This document shows, piece after piece, positions 1 to 5,337 of a stretch of DNA of 6,332 nucleotides. Within the stretch, counting starts at the first letter, position 1. The number at the start of each line of letters is the position of its first letter. A program made the translations under genes and the position numbers. Under the pieces are notes generated by a model. That model ran no database searches. It was not told the origin of the DNA and saw only the letters and a program-made list of their open reading frames with translations. The stretch is from Prevotellaceae bacterium (lineage in GTDB: Bacteria; Bacteroidota; Bacteroidia; Bacteroidales; UBA932): NCBI GenBank assembly GCA_031259655.1, contig JAIRLF010000072.1:1-6332 (forward strand), written 5' to 3'.

Positions 1-2
1 AT

Positions 3-824
3 CATACTATAGCAAATCTGAAAATAACAGGAAACAATGATTATGTTGGATTATTTGGATATACTTCTAACGCTAATATCCTGAATATACATATTATTTC
101 CGGCTCGGTGTCGGGAAAAGATTACGTTGGCAGCGTATGTGGTTCTTCTTCTATTACACATTGTTCTAATGCAAGTTCGGTATCGGGAGAAAATTACGTT
201 GGCGGTATATGCGGTTCCGGTTCTGCTACCGCTTGTTACAATACAGGTTCGGTGTCGGGAAGCGATAATTATGTTGGCGGTATATGCGGGACTGGTTCTG
301 TTACCGCTTGTTACAATACCGGTTCGGTGTCGGGAAAAGATTACGTTGGCGGCGTATGCGGTTCAGGTTCTTACATAGGCGCCTCAATTACCGCTTGTTA
401 CAATACCGGTTCGGTGTCGGGAAGTTACTGCGTGGGCGGCGTATGTGGGTTTCCTTATAGTTATTCTAATCCTTATGTTTCTTATTATATTTCAATTACC
501 GCTTGTTACAATACCGGTTCGGTGTCGGGAGGAGGAAGTTATAATAGCAGCGCTAGCGGCGTAATTTATGCTTATTCCAGTTCAACTACTACTATTATTA
601 CCGCTTGTTACTGGAAAGATGTAGCAGACGATAACGCCGATTATGGTGTGGGTTCAAGTAGCAATACCGGCACATCCATATTCAGTATAACAGCATGGCC
701 CACCATAGCAACTCATACCCAATGGGGTACAGGCGACGGCAGCGGCGATGGAAAATACTGGAAATCACTTGGCGGCTGGAACGGAGGCAATCCGGTGTAT
801 CCGAAGTTGTTCTTCGAAGACTGA
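3..824 (+). CDS. GLUG-repeat surface-type protein, C-terminal part (5' end outside window)
   Basis: The frame is open from the left edge, so the protein starts before the window; 273 residues and a TGA stop are visible. GTG at 108 lies inside a repeat and is not a credible start. The sequence is built from repeats of the form NYVGGICGSGS...ITACYNTGSVSG, matching the GLUG motif family, which is found in secreted or surface proteins and probably folds as stacked beta coils. Repeat units start at visible residues about 34, 58, 82, 107, 136 and 172, and lengthen toward the C-terminus by insertions between the GG[IV]CG and TACY parts. After a last ACYW the protein ends in a Trp/Gly-rich cap (WNGGNPVYPKLFFED), which resembles the ends of other Bacteroidetes GLUG proteins. 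No membrane anchor or type IX secretion C-terminal domain is visible. The usual GGLVG is replaced by GG[IV]CG, giving 12 cysteines. The ligand or role is unknown. Confidence 0.88.
   Translation, partial: HTIANLKITGNNDYVGLFGYTSNANILNIHIISGSVSGKDYVGSVCGSSSITHCSNASSVSGENYVGGICGSGSATACYNTGSVSGSDNYVGGICGTGSVTACYNTGSVSGKDYVGGVCGSGSYIGASITACYNTGSVSGSYCVGGVCGFPYSYSNPYVSYYISITACYNTGSVSGGGSYNSSASGVIYAYSSSTTTIITACYWKDVADDNADYGVGSSSNTGTSIFSITAWPTIATHTQWGTGDGSGDGKYWKSLGGWNGGNPVYPKLFFED
102..611 (+). repeat. In-frame tandem coding repeats of the GLUG protein
   Basis: The motif GGTTCGGTGTCGGGA or a close variant starts at 102, 174, 246, 321, 408 and 516, giving spacings of 72, 72, 75, 87 and 108 bp, all multiples of three. 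A 34-bp junction running from TACCGCTTGTTACAATAC into the next GGTTCGGTGTCGGGA is almost identical at 227-260, 302-335, 389-422 and 497-530, and its first 13 bases recur at 599-611. DNA-level identity, not just protein similarity, suggests recent duplication or ongoing recombination between units. The variable stretches lie between these conserved junctions. Confidence 0.9.
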
Positions 825-842
825 GAATGGTCTGAACAGTCA

Positions 843-929
843 AACCGCAAGGAACGCAAAGGTTACGCAAGGTACGCAAGGAAGTAAAAACCTTGCGTTC
901 TTTGCGTTAAACCTTGCGCGCTTTGCGTT
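843..929. repeat. Long imperfect inverted repeat of GCAAGG/GCAAAG units
   Basis: Two 39-nt arms (843-881 and 891-929) surround a 9-nt A-rich loop. The left arm is a run of related units of about 10 nt (AACCGCAAGG, AACGCAAAGG, TTACGCAAGG, TACGCAAGG). The right arm holds CCTTGCGT and CTTTGCGTT units that pair with them, with a one-base shift in the middle. It starts 19 nt after the GLUG stop codon, so it may end that transcript or protect its 3' end, although no clean T-tract follows. From memory, similar GCAAAG-rich intergenic repeats are common in Bacteroidetes genomes; this was not checked. Confidence 0.75.
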
Positions 930-937
930 AAAAGAGA

Positions 938-995
938 CAAGCCTTTTGCGGCTTGAGAGCTTCGTTCACGGGTACAAACCCGGCATAGCAACGAA
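938..995 (+). repeat. Two adjacent small hairpins of unknown role
   Basis: The first hairpin is CAAGCC/GGCTTG (938-943 with 950-955) around TTTTGC. The second has an outer stem TTCGTT/AACGAA (961-966 with 990-995) and an inner stem CGGGT/ACCCG (969-973 with 978-982). The 26-bp direct repeat at 1002 follows seven bases later. Near the other copy of that repeat there is again a hairpin ending in TTGAGAGC, so the hairpin and repeat may belong to one element. It does not fold as a tRNA. Confidence 0.45.
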
Positions 996-1001
996 AAGGG
1001 C

Positions 1002-1027
1002 TTTGACTACGTCGATTTAAAAATTCA
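1002..1027 (+). repeat. 26-bp direct repeat, left copy
   Basis: This is an exact 26-bp match to 5305-5330 in the same orientation; it begins TTTGACTACGTCG and ends AAAAATTCA. Weaker similarity continues to a CTTTTA-like string ending near 1036 and 5340. TTGAGAGC occurs upstream of both copies (953-960 and 5268-5275), at different distances. It is not a recognised promoter or attachment site. Confidence 0.9.
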
Positions 1028-1072
1028 GTCCTTTTATAATAACGCTTTTTGCAAACAATAGATAATCTACGT

Positions 1073-1108
1073 GGAGACGCGAGGAGACGCAAAATATTGC
1101 GTCTCTAC
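1073..1108. repeat. GAGACGC palindromic repeat
   Basis: A perfect 9-bp stem GAGACGCAA/TTGCGTCTC (1084-1092 with 1097-1105) encloses the four-base loop AATA. A second GGAGACGC at 1073-1080, ten bases before the one at 1083-1090, offers an alternative left arm. From memory, palindromes of the type GTAGAGACGC...GCGTCTCTAC are dispersed intergenic repeats in several bacterial phyla; copy number here was not checked. Confidence 0.7.
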
Positions 1109-1240
1109 AAATCGACGCCCTCGACGACATTTTTGACGACGCCCTCAACGACCACAACATTGTCCGATGTAGACACGAAATTTTTTGCTTCTCCTCTGCG
1201 TCTCATCGACGATGTTTTCGACGACGCCCTCGACAACAAT
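1109..1240 (+). repeat. Degenerate GACGACGCCCTC direct repeat
   Basis: Two 24-nt segments, 1123-1146 and 1208-1231, match at 21 positions and share GACGACGCCCTC exactly. They lie 85 nt apart, which is not a multiple of three. Each would encode DD[IV]FDDAL but in different frames, so they are not repeats within one intact reading frame. They may be a decayed coding fragment or a non-coding repeat; the sequence does not decide between these. Confidence 0.6.
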
Positions 1241-1255
1241 CTTTAGTGCGGGGGC

Positions 1256-1312
1256 AAGCCCTGAAAGGGCGTAATCAATTATTAATCGACAGATTACGCC
1301 CTTTCAGGGCTT
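1256..1312. repeat. Perfect 21-bp inverted repeat (REP-like)
   Basis: Arms at 1256-1276 and 1292-1312 are exact reverse complements across a 15-nt A+T-rich loop. Each arm also contains its own small hairpin, GCCCT-GAA-AGGGC on the left (1258-1270) and GCCCT-TTC-AGGGC on the right (1298-1310), so the element can form one long stem or two short ones. This nested design resembles REP/BIME-type elements, which in some genomes are mobilised by IS200-like REP-associated transposases. No such transposase is in the window. It is far from both flanking stop codons and unlikely to be a dedicated terminator. Confidence 0.85.
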
Positions 1313-1336
1313 ACGGGAGGCGGGGGTGATTCGTTT

Positions 1337-1390
1337 CACAGGGCGTTGCCGGCGTTGCCCTGTGCTATTTTATTTAGGGCTTTCAGCCCT
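1337..1390. repeat. Hairpin pair with a 9-bp tandem duplication
   Basis: CACAGGGC at 1337-1344 pairs with GCCCTGTG at 1357-1364. Between and overlapping them, GGCGTTGCC is repeated in tandem (1342-1350 and 1351-1359). Twelve bases later AGGGCT-TTC-AGCCCT (1376-1390) forms a six-bp stem with a three-base loop, followed by TTTT. The GGGC/GCCC cores echo those of the inverted repeat at 1256-1312, so all three may belong to one composite repeat. Confidence 0.65.
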
Positions 1391-1453
1391 TTTCATTGCG
1401 CGCAAAATTACGTCGCGCTAAGTAATCACCACAGAGACGACAAAGGAGCATTA

Positions 1454-1496
1454 CATGCCGGCATGCCGTAGGGGGCAAAAGATTTTTTGCCCCTAC
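1454..1496. repeat. Palindrome and GGGGCAAAA hairpin downstream of opt (possible terminator)
   Basis: CATGCCGGCATG (1454-1465) is a perfect 12-bp palindrome. Next to it GGGGCAAAA (1472-1480) pairs with TTTTGCCCC (1485-1493), and GTA/TAC extends the stem past one bulged G at 1471. On the opt strand the hairpin begins about 17 nt after the stop codon, where a terminator would be expected, but no T-tract follows in that direction; TTTT follows on the plus strand. It may be a dispersed repeat that also stops or stabilises the opt transcript. Confidence 0.55.
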
Positions 1497-1521
1497 TTTT
1501 AACTCTTAACTTTTAGTTTTT
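1495..1521 (-). repeat. 27-nt A-rich element at the opt stop codon (copy 1)
   Basis: Read on the minus strand this is AAAAACTAAAAGTTAAGA followed by GTTAAAAGT. It matches 5174-5200 at 25 of 27 positions. The opt stop codon TAA lies inside it (AAAAACTAA), and the pepD stop overlaps the first bases of the other copy. Both copies are therefore in the sense orientation of their gene. Confidence 0.85.
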
Positions 1522-3510
1522 AACTCTTTTCAGCGGAACAGTTACAAGGAAATATCCCGTAACGAAAACAATCAGTAATCCGATAAGGTATGATGGATTA
1601 TCGATTGGCAGCATATCTTTGAAAAAGATATTGAATACTGCGAATATCGCTATAATCAAGCCCATCAGCGCTTCGCCGGCAATCAAGCCCGAAGCCATCA
1701 GGACGCCTGTATTTTCGACGGTTGCCAACTGTTGTTCGTTATATTTTTTACGGAGTGTATAGAAATCGAGTACGCCTTTTATCAGACCGCCGACAAAGAT
1801 AGCGCACACTGTTCCGAAAGGCAGATACATCCCGACGAATATCAGCATCGGGCTTTTCAATCCCATGAGTATAAATGCAAATCCCAGAACCATACCTGCA
1901 ATAATCAATATCCAGGTCATTTCGCTGCCTACAATACCCTGCGATAGCGTTGCCATCAAACTTGCCTGTGGCGCGGGCAGTTCCTTACTTCCGAAACCTG
2001 TGCCGCCCATATTGATATCGCCCTGATTGAGAAGAATCAACACCCCAAACATCACTACGCTCGACAGCGCTACACCGATAATATCGCCCGTCTGCATTTT
2101 CCATGGAGTACCGCCGAGTATATGTCCCGCTTTCAAGTCCTGAAACATTTCGCCTGCGACAGCGGCGGCGACACAAACAATTGCAGCAATCCCCAGTACT
2201 GCGGCGACTCCGCTTGTTCCTTCCACTCCCAAAACCATAAAAATAAGCGCTGTAACGACCAAAGCCGTAAGCGTAAGCCCGCTAATCGGGTTATTGCTCG
2301 AGCCGATGATTCCGACCAGATATCCCGAGACGGCGGCAAAGAAAAACGCGAGAATAATCATCACGGTCGACGCCACAATCGCCACTAAAACAGATGTGTT
2401 GAATATGAAATACGTTACAACAAAAGTAAGTATGGCGGCAAAGCAAATGCCGATAAGTATCCATGCCGATTTCAAGTCTTTTTCGGTACGTTCGACCGAT
2501 TCGCTCGAACTTTGCGCAGCCCGTTTCAAGTCTTTTACCGAACGGCGCAGCCCTGTTCCCAGACTTTTGCGCATTTTGTACAGAGTGAAACAGGCGGCGA
2601 CCAGCATTCCGCCGATAGCAATGATGCGGACAATCTCTTTCCACACAACATTTGCCGCGTTTTCCCAGGCGGCGAGCGAGTTGACGTCAATGCCGCTATT
2701 GCCGGGCAAAGAGGCTACAAACGAACTGCCGAGCAGCATCAACAACATCGGCACCATCAAACCCCAAGCCATCACCGAACCGCTGAAGTTCAACGCTGCC
2801 AGCCTCGGTCCGATAATATATCCCACGCCAAGATACGCCGGACTGATTTCGGGTCCGTTCAAGTTGAAACCTCCTTCCAACCGTATTTTGGATATGGTTT
2901 CCGAAACGCCGACTTTTACGAACTGTGTCCATTCGACAGCAAAAAGTTTCAGCGCTCCGGCAATTTTTATCAGCGCTCCGGCAATCATGGCGACGAAAAG
3001 ATATTTCGAGCCTCCGCCTCCGCCCTGTCCCGTCTTGTGGATTTCGGCGGCAGCCTTACTCTCGGGAAAAGGTAATTCCTTGTCTTCGACCATCACTCGG
3101 CGAAGCAATGCCACAAACAGTACTCCAAGCGTACCGCCGGTTATAAGAATCAACGAGGCTGTAATGTAACTGCCTAAGGAATTAAACGTCGCGCTGCTCC
3201 ACACGCCCGAAATATAGAACGCGGGAAGCGTGAATATTGCGCCGGCAGCAACCGATTCGCCAATCGAACCCACTGTCCGCGCAAAATTTTCTTCCAGAAT
3301 ACTGCCTCTGAAAAAACGCAGGACAGCCATCCCTATGACTGCCGCCGGATACGTTGCAGCGATTGTCATCCCTGCACGTAACCCCAAATACGCATTAGCG
3401 GCGCCTAACACCACCGCCAATATCAAACCGATGAGCAATGCTCTCACCGTAAACTCTTTTACCTTCGTTTCCGACCGGATAAAAGGAACAAATTTCTTGT
3501 CTTTTGACAT
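1513..3510 (-). CDS. OPT-family oligopeptide transporter
   Basis: This 665-residue, very hydrophobic inner-membrane protein belongs to the oligopeptide transporter (OPT) family, whose members move small peptides or metal chelates, usually by proton coupling. The N-terminal block (residues 20-105) is typical of the bacterial OPT group: FTVRALLIGLILAVVLGAAN, YLGLRAGMTIAATYPAAVIG, then ARTVGSIGESVAAGAIFTLP. Further family-like blocks are ELPFPESKAAAE (145-156), GSSNNPISGLTL (403-414) and AGEMFQDLKAGHILGGTPW (452-470). I count about 15-17 likely membrane segments and one long charged loop at about 311-348. Length is normal and no frame break is seen. The start at MSKDKKFVPF fits the family and has only a weak upstream GTGAGAG. 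It is divergent from pepD over 207 bp, which supports peptide uptake, but the substrate cannot be read from sequence; some OPT proteins carry metal-siderophore complexes. Confidence 0.93.
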   Translation of the reverse strand: MSKDKKFVPFIRSETKVKEFTVRALLIGLILAVVLGAANAYLGLRAGMTIAATYPAAVIGMAVLRFFRGSILEENFARTVGSIGESVAAGAIFTLPAFYISGVWSSATFNSLGSYITASLILITGGTLGVLFVALLRRVMVEDKELPFPESKAAAEIHKTGQGGGGGSKYLFVAMIAGALIKIAGALKLFAVEWTQFVKVGVSETISKIRLEGGFNLNGPEISPAYLGVGYIIGPRLAALNFSGSVMAWGLMVPMLLMLLGSSFVASLPGNSGIDVNSLAAWENAANVVWKEIVRIIAIGGMLVAACFTLYKMRKSLGTGLRRSVKDLKRAAQSSSESVERTEKDLKSAWILIGICFAAILTFVVTYFIFNTSVLVAIVASTVMIILAFFFAAVSGYLVGIIGSSNNPISGLTLTALVVTALIFMVLGVEGTSGVAAVLGIAAIVCVAAAVAGEMFQDLKAGHILGGTPWKMQTGDIIGVALSSVVMFGVLILLNQGDINMGGTGFGSKELPAPQASLMATLSQGIVGSEMTWILIIAGMVLGFAFILMGLKSPMLIFVGMYLPFGTVCAIFVGGLIKGVLDFYTLRKKYNEQQLATVENTGVLMASGLIAGEALMGLIIAIFAVFNIFFKDMLPIDNPSYLIGLLIVFVTGYFLVTVPLKRVKN

Positions 3511-3555
3511 ACTCTCACTTATTTATTAGTTATCGTATCATTTATTTTCAGAGTG

Positions 3556-3563
3556 CAAAATTA
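3556..3563 (-). promoter_or_regulatory. Candidate -7 box for opt
   Basis: Read on the minus strand this is TAATTTTG, a match to the Bacteroidetes -7 consensus TAnnTTTG. It would place transcription start near 3549, about 40 nt before the opt start codon. I find no convincing TTTG -33 element at the expected distance, so the call rests on one short motif and its position. Confidence 0.45.
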
Positions 3564-3602
3564 TACAAAAAATGATATGCGCCGATATCCGAACGATATT
3601 TT

Positions 3603-3634
3603 TTTATCTGTTCCCGAATTATTATATATATTTG
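3603..3634 (+). promoter_or_regulatory. Candidate promoter for pepD
   Basis: TATATTTG at 3627-3634 matches the Bacteroidetes -7 consensus TAnnTTTG and is followed by GCAG. A T-rich stretch with TTTA at 3603-3606 lies 20 nt upstream and could serve as a weak -33 element. Start of transcription would be near 3641, giving an untranslated leader of about 77 nt. AAGGTGA at 3690-3696 is too far (over 20 nt) from the ATG to be a normal ribosome binding site. Confidence 0.5.
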
Positions 3635-3717
3635 CAGTCGGTTAATGTGCAAATTTTAGATAAATAAAAGTATTAATGCTTAAAATAATAAGGTGATTAA
3701 CAATAAAATATAATCAA

Positions 3718-5175
3718 ATGGAAAGTTTGTCAAATCTCGTGCCGCAAGTCGTGTTTAGCTATTTTGATGAGATATGTAAAATCCCGCGTCCATCAAAAAA
3801 AGAAAAAAAAATAGTTGAATATTTGATTGAATTTGCAAAAAAACATTCTTTAGAATACAAAAAAGACGATGCAGGTAATATCTTAATAACGAAACCTGCG
3901 ACAAAAGGAAAAGAAAATGTGAAAACCGTTGTGTTGCAAAGCCATGTCGATATGGTAGCCGAAAAAGACGACGGAGTTGTCCACGATTTCGAAAACGACC
4001 CGATTGTCGCGTATGTCGAAGACGGTTGGGTGAAAGCCCGAGGGACAACCTTAGGCGCCGATTGCGGAATCGGGATGGCGGCGATGTTAGCGGCGCTTGC
4101 TGATAACGAAATCGAACACGGAACGCTGGAATGCCTTTTCACTGTTGCCGAAGAAACAGGCTTGACGGGAGCGAAAGCGTTAGACAAGCATTTCTTTTCG
4201 GGGAAAACACTCCTGAATCTTGATTCCGAAGACGATGGCGAGCTGTTCATCGGTTGCGCCGGCGGTATCGACACAACAATCCGTCTGACTTATCTCACCG
4301 AACCGATTCCCTCGGACTATATCGGCTTCAAACTGTCGATAAAAGGCTTGACCGGCGGGCATTCCGGTGATGATATCAACAAGGGACGACCCAACGCAAT
4401 CAAACTGTTGAACCGTTTTTTGTGGCGAATGTCTTCGAAATACGATTTCAGAATAAGCGCTTACGACGGTGGAAACCTTAGAAACGCTATTCCAAGAGAA
4501 GCATTTGCAATTTTTTATATCGGCAGCGATTTGGTTCCCAAAATTATGAAAAACTATTCTAATTTCCGGCGACATCTCGAAGACGAATACCGTCATGTCG
4601 AAAAAGATATGCAAATAGAATTTGTCAAAGTCGAAACCCCGCACTATGTTATCGACGAAATCAGTCAGTTAGACCTGTTGGCGGCTATACAAGCCTGTCC
4701 TTCGGGAGTGATTGCCATGAGTACAAAAATCGACGGTCTGGTCGAAACATCCACCAATTTGGCGTCGGTGAAGTTTGTCCATGGACGGGAAGTGTTGATA
4801 ACCACAAGTCAACGCAGTTCAATCAAAAGCAAACTCTACGATGCCGTCGATACGATAAAAAGCCTGTTCTCGCTTACAAGCGCAAGAATTACAACATCCA
4901 ATGTCTATCCGGGCTGGGAACCGAACATCAATTCCGAAATACTCGAAATAACGAAAAACGTCTACAGGAAACTGTTCAACGAAGAACCAAAAGTGAAAGC
5001 TGTTCACGCCGGACTCGAATGCGGACTGTTTTTGGAAAAAAATCATGAACTGGACATGATTTCGTTTGGTCCAACAATCAAAGATGTACATTCACCCCGC
5101 GAAAGACTCGAAATTGCAACGGTTGACAGATTTTGGAAACTGTTGATAAACATACTCGCCGAAATTGAAAACTAA
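3718..5175 (+). CDS. pepD: Aminoacyl-histidine dipeptidase (Xaa-His dipeptidase, peptidase family M20C)
   Basis: This 485-residue cytoplasmic metallopeptidase would hydrolyse dipeptides, classically Xaa-His such as carnosine, and has the usual length for PepD. The M20 metal site is complete: H76 and D78 in SHVDMVAEK, D115 in GTTLGADCGIG, the catalytic E145 and ligand E146 in AEETGLTGA, D169 in LLNLDSEDDGE, and H458 in FGPTIKDVHSPRERLE. The lid/dimerisation domain begins near residue 200 and carries GGHSGDDI (213-220) and NLRNAIPRE (253-261); GLVETSTNLA (340-349) and HAGLECGLF (430-438) are further PepD-type blocks. There is no signal peptide. The ATG is the only sensible start: an in-frame TGA lies at 3694-3696 and no other start codon intervenes. 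The upstream region is A+T-rich without a spaced Shine-Dalgarno, which is common in Bacteroidetes. It is divergent from the OPT transporter, a natural partner. Exact dipeptide preference is not shown by the sequence. Confidence 0.95.
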   Translation: MESLSNLVPQVVFSYFDEICKIPRPSKKEKKIVEYLIEFAKKHSLEYKKDDAGNILITKPATKGKENVKTVVLQSHVDMVAEKDDGVVHDFENDPIVAYVEDGWVKARGTTLGADCGIGMAAMLAALADNEIEHGTLECLFTVAEETGLTGAKALDKHFFSGKTLLNLDSEDDGELFIGCAGGIDTTIRLTYLTEPIPSDYIGFKLSIKGLTGGHSGDDINKGRPNAIKLLNRFLWRMSSKYDFRISAYDGGNLRNAIPREAFAIFYIGSDLVPKIMKNYSNFRRHLEDEYRHVEKDMQIEFVKVETPHYVIDEISQLDLLAAIQACPSGVIAMSTKIDGLVETSTNLASVKFVHGREVLITTSQRSSIKSKLYDAVDTIKSLFSLTSARITTSNVYPGWEPNINSEILEITKNVYRKLFNEEPKVKAVHAGLECGLFLEKNHELDMISFGPTIKDVHSPRERLEIATVDRFWKLLINILAEIEN

Positions 5176-5200
5176 AAACTAAAAGTTAAGAACTAAAAGT
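5174..5200 (+). repeat. 27-nt A-rich element at the pepD stop codon (copy 2)
   Basis: AAAAACTAAAAGTTAAGA followed by ACTAAAAGT matches the element at the opt 3' end (1495-1521, minus strand) at 25 of 27 positions. It begins within the TAA stop of pepD. The rest of the leader to the downstream hairpin (5201-5248) shows nothing else recognisable. Confidence 0.85.
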
Positions 5201-5248
5201 GGCTGACGCAAAAGAATTATTAAGAACTAAGTCCCCCACACAAGCGTA

Positions 5249-5275
5249 GCCCTCAAAAAATAACTTTTTGAGAGC
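5249..5275. terminator. Hairpin between convergent pepD and propeller genes (possible bidirectional terminator)
   Basis: CTCAAAAA (5252-5259) pairs with TTTTTGAG (5265-5272) around a five-base loop, and GC/GC extends the stem beyond one mismatch (5249-5250 with 5274-5275). It lies about midway between the converging stop codons at 5175 and 5338, a suitable place for a shared terminator. The stem is mostly A:T and no T-tract follows on either strand, so the terminator role is weakly supported. ATAC is repeated three times just after it (5276-5287). Confidence 0.35.
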
Positions 5276-5304
5276 ATACATACATACGAGGTATTTTGAG
5301 TGTA

Positions 5305-5330
5305 TTTGACTACGTCGATTTAAAAATTCA
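5305..5330 (+). repeat. 26-bp direct repeat, right copy
   Basis: It is identical to 1002-1027 and in the same orientation. It ends seven bases before the stop codon (on the minus strand) of the beta-propeller gene, so it lies in that gene's immediate 3' flank. The two copies enclose about 4.3 kb containing the repeat island, opt and pepD. Confidence 0.9.
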
Positions 5331-5337
5331 TAATCTT

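Larger units (their letters stand above)
825..1512. other. Gene-free intergenic repeat island
   Basis: This roughly 690-bp stretch between the GLUG gene and the 3' end of opt has no credible gene. It contains, in order, a long GCAAAG-type inverted repeat (843-929), a small two-hairpin region (938-995), one copy of a 26-bp direct repeat (1002-1027), a GAGACGC palindrome (1073-1108), a degenerate direct repeat (1123-1231), a perfect 21-bp inverted repeat (1256-1312), two further hairpins (1337-1390), and a palindrome plus hairpin next to opt (1454-1496). Short open frames across it are composed of these repeats. I see nothing recognisable in 1391-1453. Confidence 0.8.

Noticed and set aside
102..611. 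Possible CRISPR array from the regularly spaced repeats
   Set aside because: All spacings are multiples of three, the frame is open throughout, and the translation is a known protein repeat (GLUG).
748..1020. 90-codon plus-strand open frame overlapping the end of the GLUG gene
   Set aside because: It starts inside the GLUG coding sequence and continues through the GCAAAG inverted repeat and the first 26-bp repeat; the protein is repeat-derived and resembles no family I know.
938..1027. Possible tRNA or small RNA gene
   Set aside because: The two hairpins do not form a cloverleaf, there is no acceptor stem or TpsiC arm, and no promoter or T-tract was found; it is better described as part of a repeat.
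1049..1246. 65-codon plus-strand open frame in the repeat island
   Set aside because: It is made of the GAGACGC palindrome and the degenerate direct repeat, whose two copies are in different frames, so it does not look like a maintained protein.
2294..3169. 291-codon plus-strand open frame inside opt
   Set aside because: It is antisense to an intact, well-supported membrane transporter gene and has no recognisable domain; the long frame is a by-product of opt codon usage.
3690..3696. AAGGTGA as ribosome binding site of pepD
   Set aside because: It lies more than 20 nt before the ATG and no closer start codon exists in frame, so the spacing is wrong for it to set the start.
4180..4644. 154-codon minus-strand open frame inside pepD
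   Set aside because: It is antisense to the conserved catalytic and lid domains of PepD, with no family resemblance or start signal.
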